From: Allodiplogaster sudhausi
Taxonomy: Eukaryota > Nematoda > Chromadorea > Rhabditida > Diplogasteridae
Assembly: GCA_945643635.1 (NCBI GenBank)
Contig: CALZFC010000053.1
Span: forward strand, 1-64,000
Direction: 5' to 3'
Length of the DNA: 64,000 nt
A model generated the notes under the pieces. That model ran no database searches and was not told where the DNA came from. It saw only the letters and a program-made list of their open reading frames with translations. Below, one piece after another: positions 1 to 15,000 of the stretch (position 1 is its first letter; each line of letters begins with the position of its first letter). The position numbers and the translations under genes were made by a program.

Positions 1-3000
1 TTTTTTTGCTGATTATAGCCTTCGGAATTTATGACCATCGGCTGCGTAGTCGTGGTCGTCAAAAATTTTGTTCAATCGACGTGAAATTTTGCATGGACAG
101 TCCATAGGGGCCTAGAAACCACCTGGAAAATTTCAGCTTCCTACTACAAGAATGAAGAAAAAACCAGGCCAATAATCTGGTTAAATCAGAATTTCGTGTT
201 CATCTTCTGAGTAGTCAAAATCGAAGCAAACAGTTTCCAATCGACATGTCTTATGGGCGTAAACACCTACTAATTTTTCGTAGAACAAGCCTATAATACA
301 TAAAGTTATTGTCCTCAAGTATAAAATATTTTTTTGCTGATTTATAGCCTTCGGAATTTATGACCATCGGCTGCGTAGTCGTGGTCGTCAAAAATTTTGT
401 TCAATCGACGTGAAATTTGCATGGACAGTCCATAGGGGCCTAGAAACCACCTGGAAAAATTTCAGCTTCCTACTACAAGAATGAAGAAAAAACCAGGCCA
501 ATAATCTGGTTAAATCAGAATTTCGTGTTCATCTTCTGAGTAGTCAAAATCGAAGCAAACAGTTTCCAATCGACATGTCTTATGGGCGTAAACACCTACT
601 AATTTTCGTTAGAACAAGCCTATAATACATAAAGTTATTGTCCTCAAGTATAAAAATATTTTTTTGCTGATTTATAGCCTTCGGAATTTATGACCATCGG
701 CTGCGTAGTCGTGGTCGTCAAAAATTTTGTTCAATCGACGTGAAATTTTGCATGGACAGTCCATAGGGGCCTAGAAACCACCTGGAAAAATTTCAGCTTC
801 CTACTACAAGAATGAAGAAAAACCAGGCCAATAATCTGGTTAAATCAGAATTTCGTGTTCATCTTCTGAGTAGTCAAAATCGAAGCAAACAGTTTCCAAT
901 CGACATGTCTTATGGGCGTAAACACCTACAAATTTTTCGTAGAACAAGCCTATAATACATAAAGTTATTGTCCTCAAGTATAAAATATTTTTTTGCTGAT
1001 TTATAGCCTTCGGAATTTATGACCATCGGCTGCGTAGTCGTGGTCGTCAAAAATTTTGTTCAATCGACGTGAAATTTTGCATGGACAGTCCATAGGGGCC
1101 TAGAAACCACCTGGAAAAATTTCAGCTTCCTACTACAAGAATGAAGAAAAAAACCAGGCCAATAATCTGGTTAAATCAGAATTTCGTGTTCATCTTCTGA
1201 GTAGTCAAAATCGAAGCAAACAGTTTCCAATCGACATGTCTTATGGGCGTAAACACCTACTATTTTTTCGTAGAACAAGCCTATAATACATAAAGTTATT
1301 GTCCTCAAGTATAAAAATATTTTTTTGCTGATTTATAGCCTTCGGAATTTATGACCATCGGCTGCGTAGTCGTGGTCGTCAAAAATTTTGTTCAATCGAC
1401 GTGAAATTTTGCATGGACAGTCCATAGGGGCCTAGAAACCACCTGGAAAAATTTCAGCTTCCTACTACAAGAATGAAGAAAAAACCAGGCCAATAATCTG
1501 GTTAAATCAGAATTTCGTGTTCATCTTCTGAGTAGTCAAAATCGAAGCAAACAGTTTCCAATCGACATGTCTTATGGGCGTAAACACCTACTAATTTTTC
1601 GTAGAACAAGCCTATAATACATAAAGTTATTGTCCTCAAGTATAAAAATATTTTTTTGCTGATTTATAGCCTTCGGATTTTATGACCATCGGCTGCGTAG
1701 TCGTGGTCGTCAAAAATTTTGTTCAATCGACGTGAAATTTTGCATGGACAGTCCATAGGGGCCTAGAAACCACCTGGAAAAATTTCAGCTTCCTACTACA
1801 AGAATGAAGAAAAAACCAGGCCAATAATCTGGTTAAATCAGAATTTCGTGTTCATCTTCTGAGTAGTCAAAATCGAAGCAAACAGTTTCCAATCGACATG
1901 TCTTATGGGCGTAAACACCTACAAATTTTTCGTAGAACAAGCCTATAATACATAAAGTTATTGTCCTCAAGTATAAAAATATTTTTTTGCTGATTTATAG
2001 CCTTCGGAATTTATGACCATCGGCTGCGTAGTCGTGGTCGTCAAAAATTTTGTTCAATCGACGTGAAATTTTGCATGGACAGTCCATAGGGGCCTAGAAA
2101 CCACCTGGAAAAATTTCAGCTTCCTACTACAAGAATGAAGAAAAAACCAGGCCAATAATCTGGTTAAATCAGAATTTCGTGTTCATCTTCTGAGTAGTCA
2201 AAATCGAAGCAAACAGTTTCCAATCGACATGTCTTATGGGCGTAAACACCTACAAATTTTTCGTAGAACAAGCCTATAATACATAAAGTTATTGTCCTCA
2301 AGTATAAAAATATTTTTTTGCTGATTTATAGCCTTCGGAATTTATGACCATCGGCTGCGTAGTCGTGGTCGTCAAAAATTTTGTTCAATCGACGTGAAAT
2401 TTTGCATGGACAGTCCATAGGGGCCTAGAAACCACCTGGAAAAATTTCAGCTTCCTACTACAAGAATGAAGAAAAAACCAGGCCAATAATCTGGTTAAAT
2501 CAGAATTTCGTGTTCATCTTCTGAGTAGTCAAAATCGAAGCAAACAGTTTCCAATCGACATGTCTTATGGGCGTAAACACCTACAAATTTTTCGTAGAAC
2601 AAGCCTATAATACATAAAGTTATTGTCCTCAAGTATAAAAATATTTTTTTGCTGATTTATAGCCTTCGGAATTTATGACCATCGGCTGCGTAGTCGTGGT
2701 CGTCAAAAATTTTGTTCAATCGACGTGAAATTTTGCATGGACAGTCCATAGGGGCCTAGAAACCACCTGGAAAAATTTCAGCTTCCTACTACAAGAATGA
2801 AGAAAAAACCAGGCCAATAATCTGGTTAAATCAGAATTTCGTGTTCATCTTCTGAGTAGTCAAAATCGAAGCAAACAGTTTCCAATCGACATGTCTTATG
2901 GGCGTAAACACCTACAAATTTTTCGTAGAACAAGCCTATAATACATAAAGTTATTGTCCTCAAGTATAAAAATATTTTTTTGCTGATTTATAGCCTTCGG

Positions 3001-6000
3001 AATTTATGACCATCGGCTGCGTAGTCGTGGTCGTCAAAAATTTTGTTCAATCGACGTGAAATTTTGCATGGACAGTCCATAGGGGCCTAGAAACCACCTG
3101 GAAAAATTTCAGCTTCCTACTACAAGAATGAAGAAAAAACCAGGCCAATAATCTGGTTAAATCAGAATTTCGTGTTCATCTTCTGAGTAGTCAAAATCGA
3201 AGCAAACAGTTTCCAATCGACATGTCTTATGGGCGTAAACACCTACTAATTTTTCGTAGAACAAGCCTATAATACATAAAGTTATTGTCCTCAAGTATAA
3301 AAATATTTTTTTGCTGATTTATAGCCTTCGGAATTTATGACCATCGGCTGCGTAGTCGTGGTCGTCAAAAATTTTGTTCAATCGACGTGAAATTTTGCAT
3401 GGACAGTCCATAGGGGCCTAGAAACCACCTGGAAAAATTTCAGCTTCCTACTACAAGAATGAAGAAAAAACCAGGCCAATAATCTGGTTAAATCAGAATT
3501 TCGTGTTCATCTTCTGAGTAGTCAAAATCGAAGCAAACAGTTTCCAATCGACATGTCTTATGGGCGTAAACACCTACAATTTTTCGTAGAACAAGCCTAT
3601 AATACATAAAGTTATTGTCCTCAAGTATAAAAATATTTTTTTGCTGATTTATAGCCTTCGGAATTTATGACCATCGGCTGCGTAGTCGTGGTCGTCAAAA
3701 ATTTTGTTCAATCGACGTGAAATTTTGCATGGACAGTCCATAGGGGCCTAGAAACCACCTGGAAAAATTTCAGCTTCCTACTACAAGAATGAAGAAAAAA
3801 CCAGGCCAATAATCTGGTTAAATCAGAATTTCGTGTTCATCTTCTGAGTAGTCAAAATCGAAGCAAACAGTTTCCAATCGACATGTCTTATGGGCGTAAA
3901 CACCTACAAATTTTTCGTAGAACAAGCCTATAATACATAAAGTTATTGTCCTCAAGTATAAAAATATTTTTTTGCTGATTTATAGCCTTCGGAATTTATG
4001 ACCATCGGCTGCGTAGTCGTGGTCGTCAAAAATTTTGTTCAATCGACGTGAAATTTTGCATGGACAGTCCATAGGGGCCTAGAAACCACCTGGAAAAATT
4101 TCAGCTTCCTACTACAAGAATGAAGAAAAAACCAGGCCAATAATCTGGTTAAATCAGAATTTCGTGTTCATCTTCTGAGTAGTCAAAATCGAAGCAAACA
4201 GTTTCCAATCGACATGTCTTATGGGCGTAAACACCTACAATTTTTCGTAGAACAAGCCTATAATACATAAAGTTATTGTCCTCAAGTATAAAAATATTTT
4301 TTTGCTGATTTATAGCCTTCGGAATTTATGACCATCGGCTGCGTAGTCGTGGTCGTCAAAAATTTTGTTCAATCGACGTGAAATTTTGCATGGACAGTCC
4401 ATAGGGGCCTAGAAACCACCTGGAAAAATTTCAGCTTCCTACTACAAGAATGAAGAAAAAACCAGGCCAATAATCTGGTTAAATCAGAATTTCGTGTTCA
4501 TCTTCTGAGTAGTCAAAATCGAAGCAAACAGTTTCCAATCGACATGTCTTATGGGCGTAAACACCTACAAATTTTTCGTAGAACAAGCCTATAATACATA
4601 AAGTTATTGTCCTCAAGTATAAAAATATTTTTTTGCTGATTTATAGCCTTCGGAATTTATGACCATCGGCTGCGTAGTCGTGGTCGTCAAAAATTTTGTT
4701 CAATCGACGTGAAATTTTGCATGGACAGTCCATAGGGGCCTAGAAACCACCTGGAAAAATTTCAGCTTCCTACTACAAGAATGAAGAAAAAACCAGGCCA
4801 ATAATCTGGTTAAATCAGAATTTCGTGTTCATCTTCTGAGTAGTCAAAATCGAAGCAAACAGTTTCCAATCGACATGTCTTATGGGCGTAAACACCTACA
4901 AATTTTTCGTAGAACAAGCCTATAATACATAAAGTTATTGTCCTCAAGTATAAAAATATTTTTTTGCTGATTTATAGCCTTCGGAATTTATGACCATCGG
5001 CTGCGTAGTCGTGGTCGTCAAAAATTTTGTTCAATCGACGTGAAATTTTGCATGGACAGTCCATAGGGGCCTAGAAACCACCTGGAAAAATTTCAGCTTC
5101 CTACTACAAGAATGAAGAAAAAACCAGGCCAATAATCTGGTTAAATCAGAATTTCGTGTTCATCTTCTGAGTAGTCAAAATCGAAGCAAACAGTTTCCAA
5201 TCGACATGTCTTATGGGCGTAAACACCTACTAATTTTTCGTAGAACAAGCCTATAATACATAAAGTTATTGTCCTCAAGTATAAAAATATTTTTTTGCTG
5301 ATTTATAGCCTTCGGAATTTATGACCATCGGCTGCGTAGTCGTGGTCGTCAAAAATTTTGTTCAATCGACGTGAAATTTTGCATGGACAGTCCATAGGGG
5401 CCTAGAAACCACCTGGAAAAATTTCAGCTTCCTACTACAAGAATGAAGAAAAAACCAGGCCAATAATCTGGTTAAATCAGAATTTCGTGTTCATCTTCTG
5501 AGTAGTCAAAATCGAAGCAAACAGTTTCCAATCGACATGTCTTATGGGCGTAAACACCTACAATTTTTCGTAGAACAAGCCTATAATACATAAAGTTATT
5601 GTCCTCAAGTATAAAAATATTTTTTTGCTGATTTATAGCCTTCGGAATTTATGACCATCGGCTGCGTAGTCGTGGTCGTCAAAAATTTTGTTCAATCGAC
5701 GTGAAATTTTGCATGGACAGTCCATAGGGGCCTAGAAACCACCTGGAAAAATTTCAGCTTCCTACTACAAGAATGAAGAAAAAACCAGGCCAATAATCTG
5801 GTTAAATCAGAATTTCGTGTTCATCTTCTGAGTAGTCAAAATCGAAGCAAACAGTTTCCAATCGACATGTCTTATGGGCGTAAACACCTACAATTTTTCG
5901 TAGAACAAGCCTATAATACATAAAGTTATTGTCCTCAAGTATAAAAATATTTTTTTGCTGATTTATAGCCTTCGGAATTTATGACCATCGGCTGCGTAGT

Positions 6001-9000
6001 CGTGGTCGTCAAAAATTTTGTTCAATCGACGTGAAATTTTGCATGGACAGTCCATAGGGGCCTAGAAACCACCTGGAAAAATTTCAGCTTCCTACTACAA
6101 GAATGAAGAAAAAACCAGGCCAATAATCTGGTTAAATCAGAATTTCGTGTTCATCTTCTGAGTAGTCAAAATCGAAGCAAACAGTTTCCAATCGACATGT
6201 CTTATGGGCGTAAACACCTACAAATTTTTCGTAGAACAAGCCTATAATACATAAAGTTATTGTCCTCAAGTATAAAAATATTTTTTTGCTGATTTATAGC
6301 CTTCGGAATTTATGACCATCGGCTGCGTAGTCGTGGTCGTCAAAAATTTTGTTCAATCGACGTGAAATTTTGCATGGACAGTCCATAGGGGCCTAGAAAC
6401 CACCTGGAAAAATTTCAGCTTCCTACTACAAGAATGAAGAAAAAACCAGGCCAATAATCTGGTTAAATCAGAATTTCGTGTTCATCTTCTGAGTAGTCAA
6501 AATCGAAGCAAACAGTTTCCAATCGACATGTCTTATGGGCGTAAACACCTACAAATTTTTCGTAGAACAAGCCTATAATACATAAAGTTATTGTCCTCAA
6601 GTATAAAAATATTTTTTTGCTGATTTATAGCCTTCGGAATTTATGACCATCGGCTGCGTAGTCGTGGTCGTCAAAAATTTTGTTCAATCGACGTGAAATT
6701 TTGCATGGACAGTCCATAGGGGCCTAGAAACCACCTGGAAAAATTTCAGCTTCCTACTACAAGAATGAAGAAAAAACCAGGCCAATAATCTGGTTAAATC
6801 AGAATTTCGTGTTCATCTTCTGAGTAGTCAAAATCGAAGCAAACAGTTTCCAATCGACATGTCTTATGGGCGTAAACACCTACTAATTTTTCGTAGAACA
6901 AGCCTATAATACATAAAGTTATTGTCCTCAAGTATAAAAATATTTTTTTGCTGATTTATAGCCTTCGGAATTTATGACCATCGGCTGCGTAGTCGTGGTC
7001 GTCAAAAATTTTGTTCAATCGACGTGAAATTTTGCATGGACAGTCCATAGGGGCCTAGAAACCACCTGGAAAAATTTCAGCTTCCTACTACAAGAATGAA
7101 GAAAAAACCAGGCCAATAATCTGGTTAAATCAGAATTTCGTGTTCATCTTCTGAGTAGTCAAAATCGAAGCAAACAGTTTCCAATCGACATGTCTTATGG
7201 GCGTAAACACCTACAAATTTTTCGTAGAACAAGCCTATAATACATAAAGTTATTGTCCTCAAGTATAAAAATATTTTTTTGCTGATTTATAGCCTTCGGA
7301 ATTTATGACCATCGGCTGCGTAGTCGTGGTCGTCAAAAATTTTGTTCAATCGACGTGAAATTTTGCATGGACAGTCCATAGGGGCCTAGAAACCACCTGG
7401 AAAAATTTCAGCTTCCTACTACAAGAATGAAGAAAAAACCAGGCCAATAATCTGGTTAAATCAGAATTTCGTGTTCATCTTCTGAGTAGTCAAAATCGAA
7501 GCAAACAGTTTCCAATCGACATGTCTTATGGGCGTAAACACCTACAAATTTTTCGTAGAACAAGCCTATAATACATAAAGTTATTGTCCTCAAGTATAAA
7601 AATATTTTTTTGCTGATTTATAGCCTTCGGAATTTATGACCATCGGCTGCGTAGTCGTGGTCGTCAAAAATTTTGTTCAATCGACGTGAAATTTTGCATG
7701 GACAGTCCATAGGGGCCTAGAAACCACCTGGAAAAATTTCAGCTTCCTACTACAAGAATGAAGAAAAAACCAGGCCAATAATCTGGTTAAATCAGAATTT
7801 CGTGTTCATCTTCTGAGTAGTCAAAATCGAAGCAAACAGTTTCCAATCGACATGTCTTATGGGCGTAAACACCTACAATTTTTCGTAGAACAAGCCTATA
7901 ATACATAAAGTTATTGTCCTCAAGTATAAAAATATTTTTTTGCTGATTTATAGCCTTCGGAATTTATGACCATCGGCTGCGTAGTCGTGGTCGTCAAAAA
8001 TTTTGTTCAATCGACGTGAAATTTTGCATGGACAGTCCATAGGGGCCTAGAAACCACCTGGAAAAATTTCAGCTTCCTACTACAAGAATGAAGAAAAAAC
8101 CAGGCCAATAATCTGGTTAAATCAGAATTTCGTGTTCATCTTCTGAGTAGTCAAAATCGAAGCAAACAGTTTCCAATCGACATGTCTTATGGGCGTAAAC
8201 ACCTACTAATTTTTCGTAGAACAAGCCTATAATACATAAAGTTATTGTCCTCAAGTATAAAAATATTTTTTTGCTGATTTATAGCCTTCGGAATTTATGA
8301 CCATCGGCTGCGTAGTCGTGGTCGTCAAAAATTTTGTTCAATCGACGTGAAATTTTGCATGGACAGTCCATAGGGGCCTAGAAACCACCTGGAAAAATTT
8401 CAGCTTCCTACTACAAGAATGAAGAAAAAACCAGGCCAATAATCTGGTTAAATCAGAATTTCGTGTTCATCTTCTGAGTAGTCAAAATCGAAGCAAACAG
8501 TTTCCAATCGACATGTCTTATGGGCGTAAACACCTACAAATTTTTCGTAGAACAAGCCTATAATACATAAAGTTATTGTCCTCAAGTATAAAAATATTTT
8601 TTTGCTGATTTATAGCCTTCGGAATTTATGACCATCGGCTGCGTAGTCGTGGTCGTCAAAAATTTTGTTCAATCGACGTGAAATTTTGCATGGACAGTCC
8701 ATAGGGGCCTAGAAACCACCTGGAAAAATTTCAGCTTCCTACTACAAGAATGAAGAAAAAACCAGGCCAATAATCTGGTTAAATCAGAATTTCGTGTTCA
8801 TCTTCTGAGTAGTCAAAATCGAAGCAAACAGTTTCCAATCGACATGTCTTATGGGCGTAAACACCTACAAATTTTTCGTAGAACAAGCCTATAATACATA
8901 AAGTTATTGTCCTCAAGTATAAAAATATTTTTTTGCTGATTTATAGCCTTCGGAATTTATGACCATCGGCTGCGTAGTCGTGGTCGTCAAAAATTTTGTT

Positions 9001-12000
9001 CAATCGACGTGAAATTTTGCATGGACAGTCCATAGGGGCCTAGAAACCACCTGGAAAAATTTCAGCTTCCTACTACAAGAATGAAGAAAAAACCAGGCCA
9101 ATAATCTGGTTAAATCAGAATTTCGTGTTCATCTTCTGAGTAGTCAAAATCGAAGCAAACAGTTTCCAATCGACATGTCTTATGGGCGTAAACACCTACA
9201 ATTTTTCGTAGAACAAGCCTATAATACATAAAGTTATTGTCCTCAAGTATAAAAATATTTTTTTGCTGATTTATAGCCTTCGGAATTTATGACCATCGGC
9301 TGCGTAGTCGTGGTCGTCAAAAATTTTGTTCAATCGACGTGAAATTTTGCATGGACAGTCCATAGGGGCCTAGAAACCACCTGGAAAAATTTCAGCTTCC
9401 TACTACAAGAATGAAGAAAAAACCAGGCCAATAATCTGGTTAAATCAGAATTTCGTGTTCATCTTCTGAGTAGTCAAAATCGAAGCAAACAGTTTCCAAT
9501 CGACATGTCTTATGGGCGTAAACACCTACTAATTTTTCGTAGAACAAGCCTATAATACATAAAGTTATTGTCCTCAAGTATAAAAATATTTTTTTGCTGA
9601 TTTATAGCCTTCGGAATTTATGACCATCGGCTGCGTAGTCGTGGTCGTCAAAAATTTTGTTCAATCGACGTGAAATTTTGCATGGACAGTCCATAGGGGC
9701 CTAGAAACCACCTGGAAAAATTTCAGCTTCCTACTACAAGAATGAAGAAAAAACCAGGCCAATAATCTGGTTAAATCAGAATTTCGTGTTCATCTTCTGA
9801 GTAGTCAAAATCGAAGCAAACAGTTTCCAATCGACATGTCTTATGGGCGTAAACACCTACTAATTTTTCGTAGAACAAGCCTATAATACATAAAGTTATT
9901 GTCCTCAAGTATAAAAATATTTTTTTGCTGATTTATAGCCTTCGGAATTTATGACCATCGGCTGCGTAGTCGTGGTCGTCAAAAATTTTGTTCAATCGAC
10001 GTGAAATTTTGCATGGACAGTCCATAGGGGCCTAGAAACCACCTGGAAAAATTTCAGCTTCCTACTACAAGAATGAAGAAAAAACCAGGCCAATAATCTG
10101 GTTAAATCAGAATTTCGTGTTCATCTTCTGAGTAGTCAAAATCGAAGCAAACAGTTTCCAATCGACATGTCTTATGGGCGTAAACACCTACAAATTTTTC
10201 GTAGAACAAGCCTATAATACATAAAGTTATTGTCCTCAAGTATAAAAATATTTTTTTGCTGATTTATAGCCTTCGGAATTTATGACCATCGGCTGCGTAG
10301 TCGTGGTCGTCAAAAATTTTGTTCAATCGACGTGAAATTTTGCATGGACAGTCCATAGGGGCCTAGAAACCACCTGGAAAAATTTCAGCTTCCTACTACA
10401 AGAATGAAGAAAAAACCAGGCCAATAATCTGGTTAAATCAGAATTTCGTGTTCATCTTCTGAGTAGTCAAAATCGAAGCAAACAGTTTCCAATCGACATG
10501 TCTTATGGGCGTAAACACCTACAAATTTTTCGTAGAACAAGCCTATAATACATAAAGTTATTGTCCTCAAGTATAAAAATATTTTTTTGCTGATTTATAG
10601 CCTTCGGAATTTATGACCATCGGCTGCGTAGTCGTGGTCGTCAAAAATTTTGTTCAATCGACGTGAAATTTTGCATGGACAGTCCATAGGGGCCTAGAAA
10701 CCACCTGGAAAAATTTCAGCTTCCTACTACAAGAATGAAGAAAAAACCAGGCCAATAATCTGGTTAAATCAGAATTTCGTGTTCATCTTCTGAGTAGTCA
10801 AAATCGAAGCAAACAGTTTCCAATCGACATGTCTTATGGGCGTAAACACCTACAAATTTTTCGTAGAACAAGCCTATAATACATAAAGTTATTGTCCTCA
10901 AGTATAAAAATATTTTTTTGCTGATTTATAGCCTTCGGAATTTATGACCATCGGCTGCGTAGTCGTGGTCGTCAAAAATTTTGTTCAATCGACGTGAAAT
11001 TTTGCATGGACAGTCCATAGGGGCCTAGAAACCACCTGGAAAAATTTCAGCTTCCTACTACAAGAATGAAGAAAAAACCAGGCCAATAATCTGGTTAAAT
11101 CAGAATTTCGTGTTCATCTTCTGAGTAGTCAAAATCGAAGCAAACAGTTTCCAATCGACATGTCTTATGGGCGTAAACACCTACTAATTTTTCGTAGAAC
11201 AAGCCTATAATACATAAAGTTATTGTCCTCAAGTATAAAAATATTTTTTTGCTGATTTATAGCCTTCGGAATTTATGACCATCGGCTGCGTAGTCGTGGT
11301 CGTCAAAAATTTTGTTCAATCGACGTGAAATTTTGCATGGACAGTCCATAGGGGCCTAGAAACCACCTGGAAAAATTTCAGCTTCCTACTACAAGAATGA
11401 AGAAAAAACCAGGCCAATAATCTGGTTAAATCAGAATTTCGTGTTCATCTTCTGAGTAGTCAAAATCGAAGCAAACAGTTTCCAATCGACATGTCTTATG
11501 GGCGTAAACACCTACAATTTTTCGTAGAACAAGCCTATAATACATAAAGTTATTGTCCTCAAGTATAAAAATATTTTTTTGCTGATTTATAGCCTTCGGA
11601 ATTTATGACCATCGGCTGCGTAGTCGTGGTCGTCAAAAATTTTGTTCAATCGACGTGAAATTTTGCATGGACAGTCCATAGGGGCCTAGAAACCACCTGG
11701 AAAAATTTCAGCTTCCTACTACAAGAATGAAGAAAAAACCAGGCCAATAATCTGGTTAAATCAGAATTTCGTGTTCATCTTCTGAGTAGTCAAAATCGAA
11801 GCAAACAGTTTCCAATCGACATGTCTTATGGGCGTAAACACCTACAAATTTTTCGTAGAACAAGCCTATAATACATAAAGTTATTGTCCTCAAGTATAAA
11901 AATATTTTTTTGCTGATTTATAGCCTTCGGAATTTATGACCATCGGCTGCGTAGTCGTGGTCGTCAAAAATTTTGTTCAATCGACGTGAAATTTTGCATG

Positions 12001-15000
12001 GACAGTCCATAGGGGCCTAGAAACCACCTGGAAAAATTTCAGCTTCCTACTACAAGAATGAAGAAAAAACCAGGCCAATAATCTGGTTAAATCAGAATTT
12101 CGTGTTCATCTTCTGAGTAGTCAAAATCGAAGCAAACAGTTTCCAATCGACATGTCTTATGGGCGTAAACACCTACTAATTTTTCGTAGAACAAGCCTAT
12201 AATACATAAAGTTATTGTCCTCAAGTATAAAAATATTTTTTTGCTGATTTATAGCCTTCGGAATTTATGACCATCGGCTGCGTAGTCGTGGTCGTCAAAA
12301 ATTTTGTTCAATCGACGTGAAATTTTGCATGGACAGTCCATAGGGGCCTAGAAACCACCTGGAAAAATTTCAGCTTCCTACTACAAGAATGAAGAAAAAA
12401 CCAGGCCAATAATCTGGTTAAATCAGAATTTCGTGTTCATCTTCTGAGTAGTCAAAATCGAAGCAAACAGTTTCCAATCGACATGTCTTATGGGCGTAAA
12501 CACCTACTAATTTTTCGTAGAACAAGCCTATAATACATAAAGTTATTGTCCTCAAGTATAAAAATATTTTTTTGCTGATTTATAGCCTTCGGAATTTATG
12601 ACCATCGGCTGCGTAGTCGTGGTCGTCAAAAATTTTGTTCAATCGACGTGAAATTTTGCATGGACAGTCCATAGGGGCCTAGAAACCACCTGGAAAAATT
12701 TCAGCTTCCTACTACAAGAATGAAGAAAAAACCAGGCCAATAATCTGGTTAAATCAGAATTTCGTGTTCATCTTCTGAGTAGTCAAAATCGAAGCAAACA
12801 GTTTCCAATCGACATGTCTTATGGGCGTAAACACCTACAAATTTTTCGTAGAACAAGCCTATAATACATAAAGTTATTGTCCTCAAGTATAAAAATATTT
12901 TTTTGCTGATTTATAGCCTTCGGAATTTATGACCATCGGCTGCGTAGTCGTGGTCGTCAAAAATTTTGTTCAATCGACGTGAAATTTTGCATGGACAGTC
13001 CATAGGGGCCTAGAAACCACCTGGAAAAATTTCAGCTTCCTACTACAAGAATGAAGAAAAAACCAGGCCAATAATCTGGTTAAATCAGAATTTCGTGTTC
13101 ATCTTCTGAGTAGTCAAAATCGAAGCAAACAGTTTCCAATCGACATGTCTTATGGGCGTAAACACCTACAATTTTTCGTAGAACAAGCCTATAATACATA
13201 AAGTTATTGTCCTCAAGTATAAAAATATTTTTTTGCTGATTTATAGCCTTCGGAATTTATGACCATCGGCTGCGTAGTCGTGGTCGTCAAAAATTTTGTT
13301 CAATCGACGTGAAATTTTGCATGGACAGTCCATAGGGGCCTAGAAACCACCTGGAAAAATTTCAGCTTCCTACTACAAGAATGAAGAAAAAACCAGGCCA
13401 ATAATCTGGTTAAATCAGAATTTCGTGTTCATCTTCTGAGTAGTCAAAATCGAAGCAAACAGTTTCCAATCGACATGTCTTATGGGCGTAAACACCTACA
13501 ATTTTTCGTAGAACAAGCCTATAATACATAAAGTTATTGTCCTCAAGTATAAAAATATTTTTTTGCTGATTTATAGCCTTCGGAATTTATGACCATCGGC
13601 TGCGTAGTCGTGGTCGTCAAAAATTTTGTTCAATCGACGTGAAATTTTGCATGGACAGTCCATAGGGGCCTAGAAACCACCTGGAAAAATTTCAGCTTCC
13701 TACTACAAGAATGAAGAAAAAACCAGGCCAATAATCTGGTTAAATCAGAATTTCGTGTTCATCTTCTGAGTAGTCAAAATCGAAGCAAACAGTTTCCAAT
13801 CGACATGTCTTATGGGCGTAAACACCTACAAATTTTTCGTAGAACAAGCCTATAATACATAAAGTTATTGTCCTCAAGTATAAAAATATTTTTTTGCTGA
13901 TTTATAGCCTTCGGAATTTATGACCATCGGCTGCGTAGTCGTGGTCGTCAAAAATTTTGTTCAATCGACGTGAAATTTTGCATGGACAGTCCATAGGGGC
14001 CTAGAAACCACCTGGAAAAATTTCAGCTTCCTACTACAAGAATGAAGAAAAAACCAGGCCAATAATCTGGTTAAATCAGAATTTCGTGTTCATCTTCTGA
14101 GTAGTCAAAATCGAAGCAAACAGTTTCCAATCGACATGTCTTATGGGCGTAAACACCTACTAATTTTTCGTAGAACAAGCCTATAATACATAAAGTTATT
14201 GTCCTCAAGTATAAAAATATTTTTTTGCTGATTTATAGCCTTCGGAATTTATGACCATCGGCTGCGTAGTCGTGGTCGTCAAAAATTTTGTTCAATCGAC
14301 GTGAAATTTTGCATGGACAGTCCATAGGGGCCTAGAAACCACCTGGAAAAATTTCAGCTTCCTACTACAAGAATGAAGAAAAAACCAGGCCAATAATCTG
14401 GTTAAATCAGAATTTCGTGTTCATCTTCTGAGTAGTCAAAATCGAAGCAAACAGTTTCCAATCGACATGTCTTATGGGCGTAAACACCTACAATTTTTCG
14501 TAGAACAAGCCTATAATACATAAAGTTATTGTCCTCAAGTATAAAAATATTTTTTTGCTGATTTATAGCCTTCGGAATTTATGACCATCGGCTGCGTAGT
14601 CGTGGTCGTCAAAAATTTTGTTCAATCGACGTGAAATTTTGCATGGACAGTCCATAGGGGCCTAGAAACCACCTGGAAAAATTTCAGCTTCCTACTACAA
14701 GAATGAAGAAAAAACCAGGCCAATAATCTGGTTAAATCAGAATTTCGTGTTCATCTTCTGAGTAGTCAAAATCGAAGCAAACAGTTTCCAATCGACATGT
14801 CTTATGGGCGTAAACACCTACAAATTTTTCGTAGAACAAGCCTATAATACATAAAGTTATTGTCCTCAAGTATAAAAATATTTTTTTGCTGATTTATAGC
14901 CTTCGGAATTTATGACCATCGGCTGCGTAGTCGTGGTCGTCAAAAATTTTGTTCAATCGACGTGAAATTTTGCATGGACAGTCCATAGGGGCCTAGAAAC

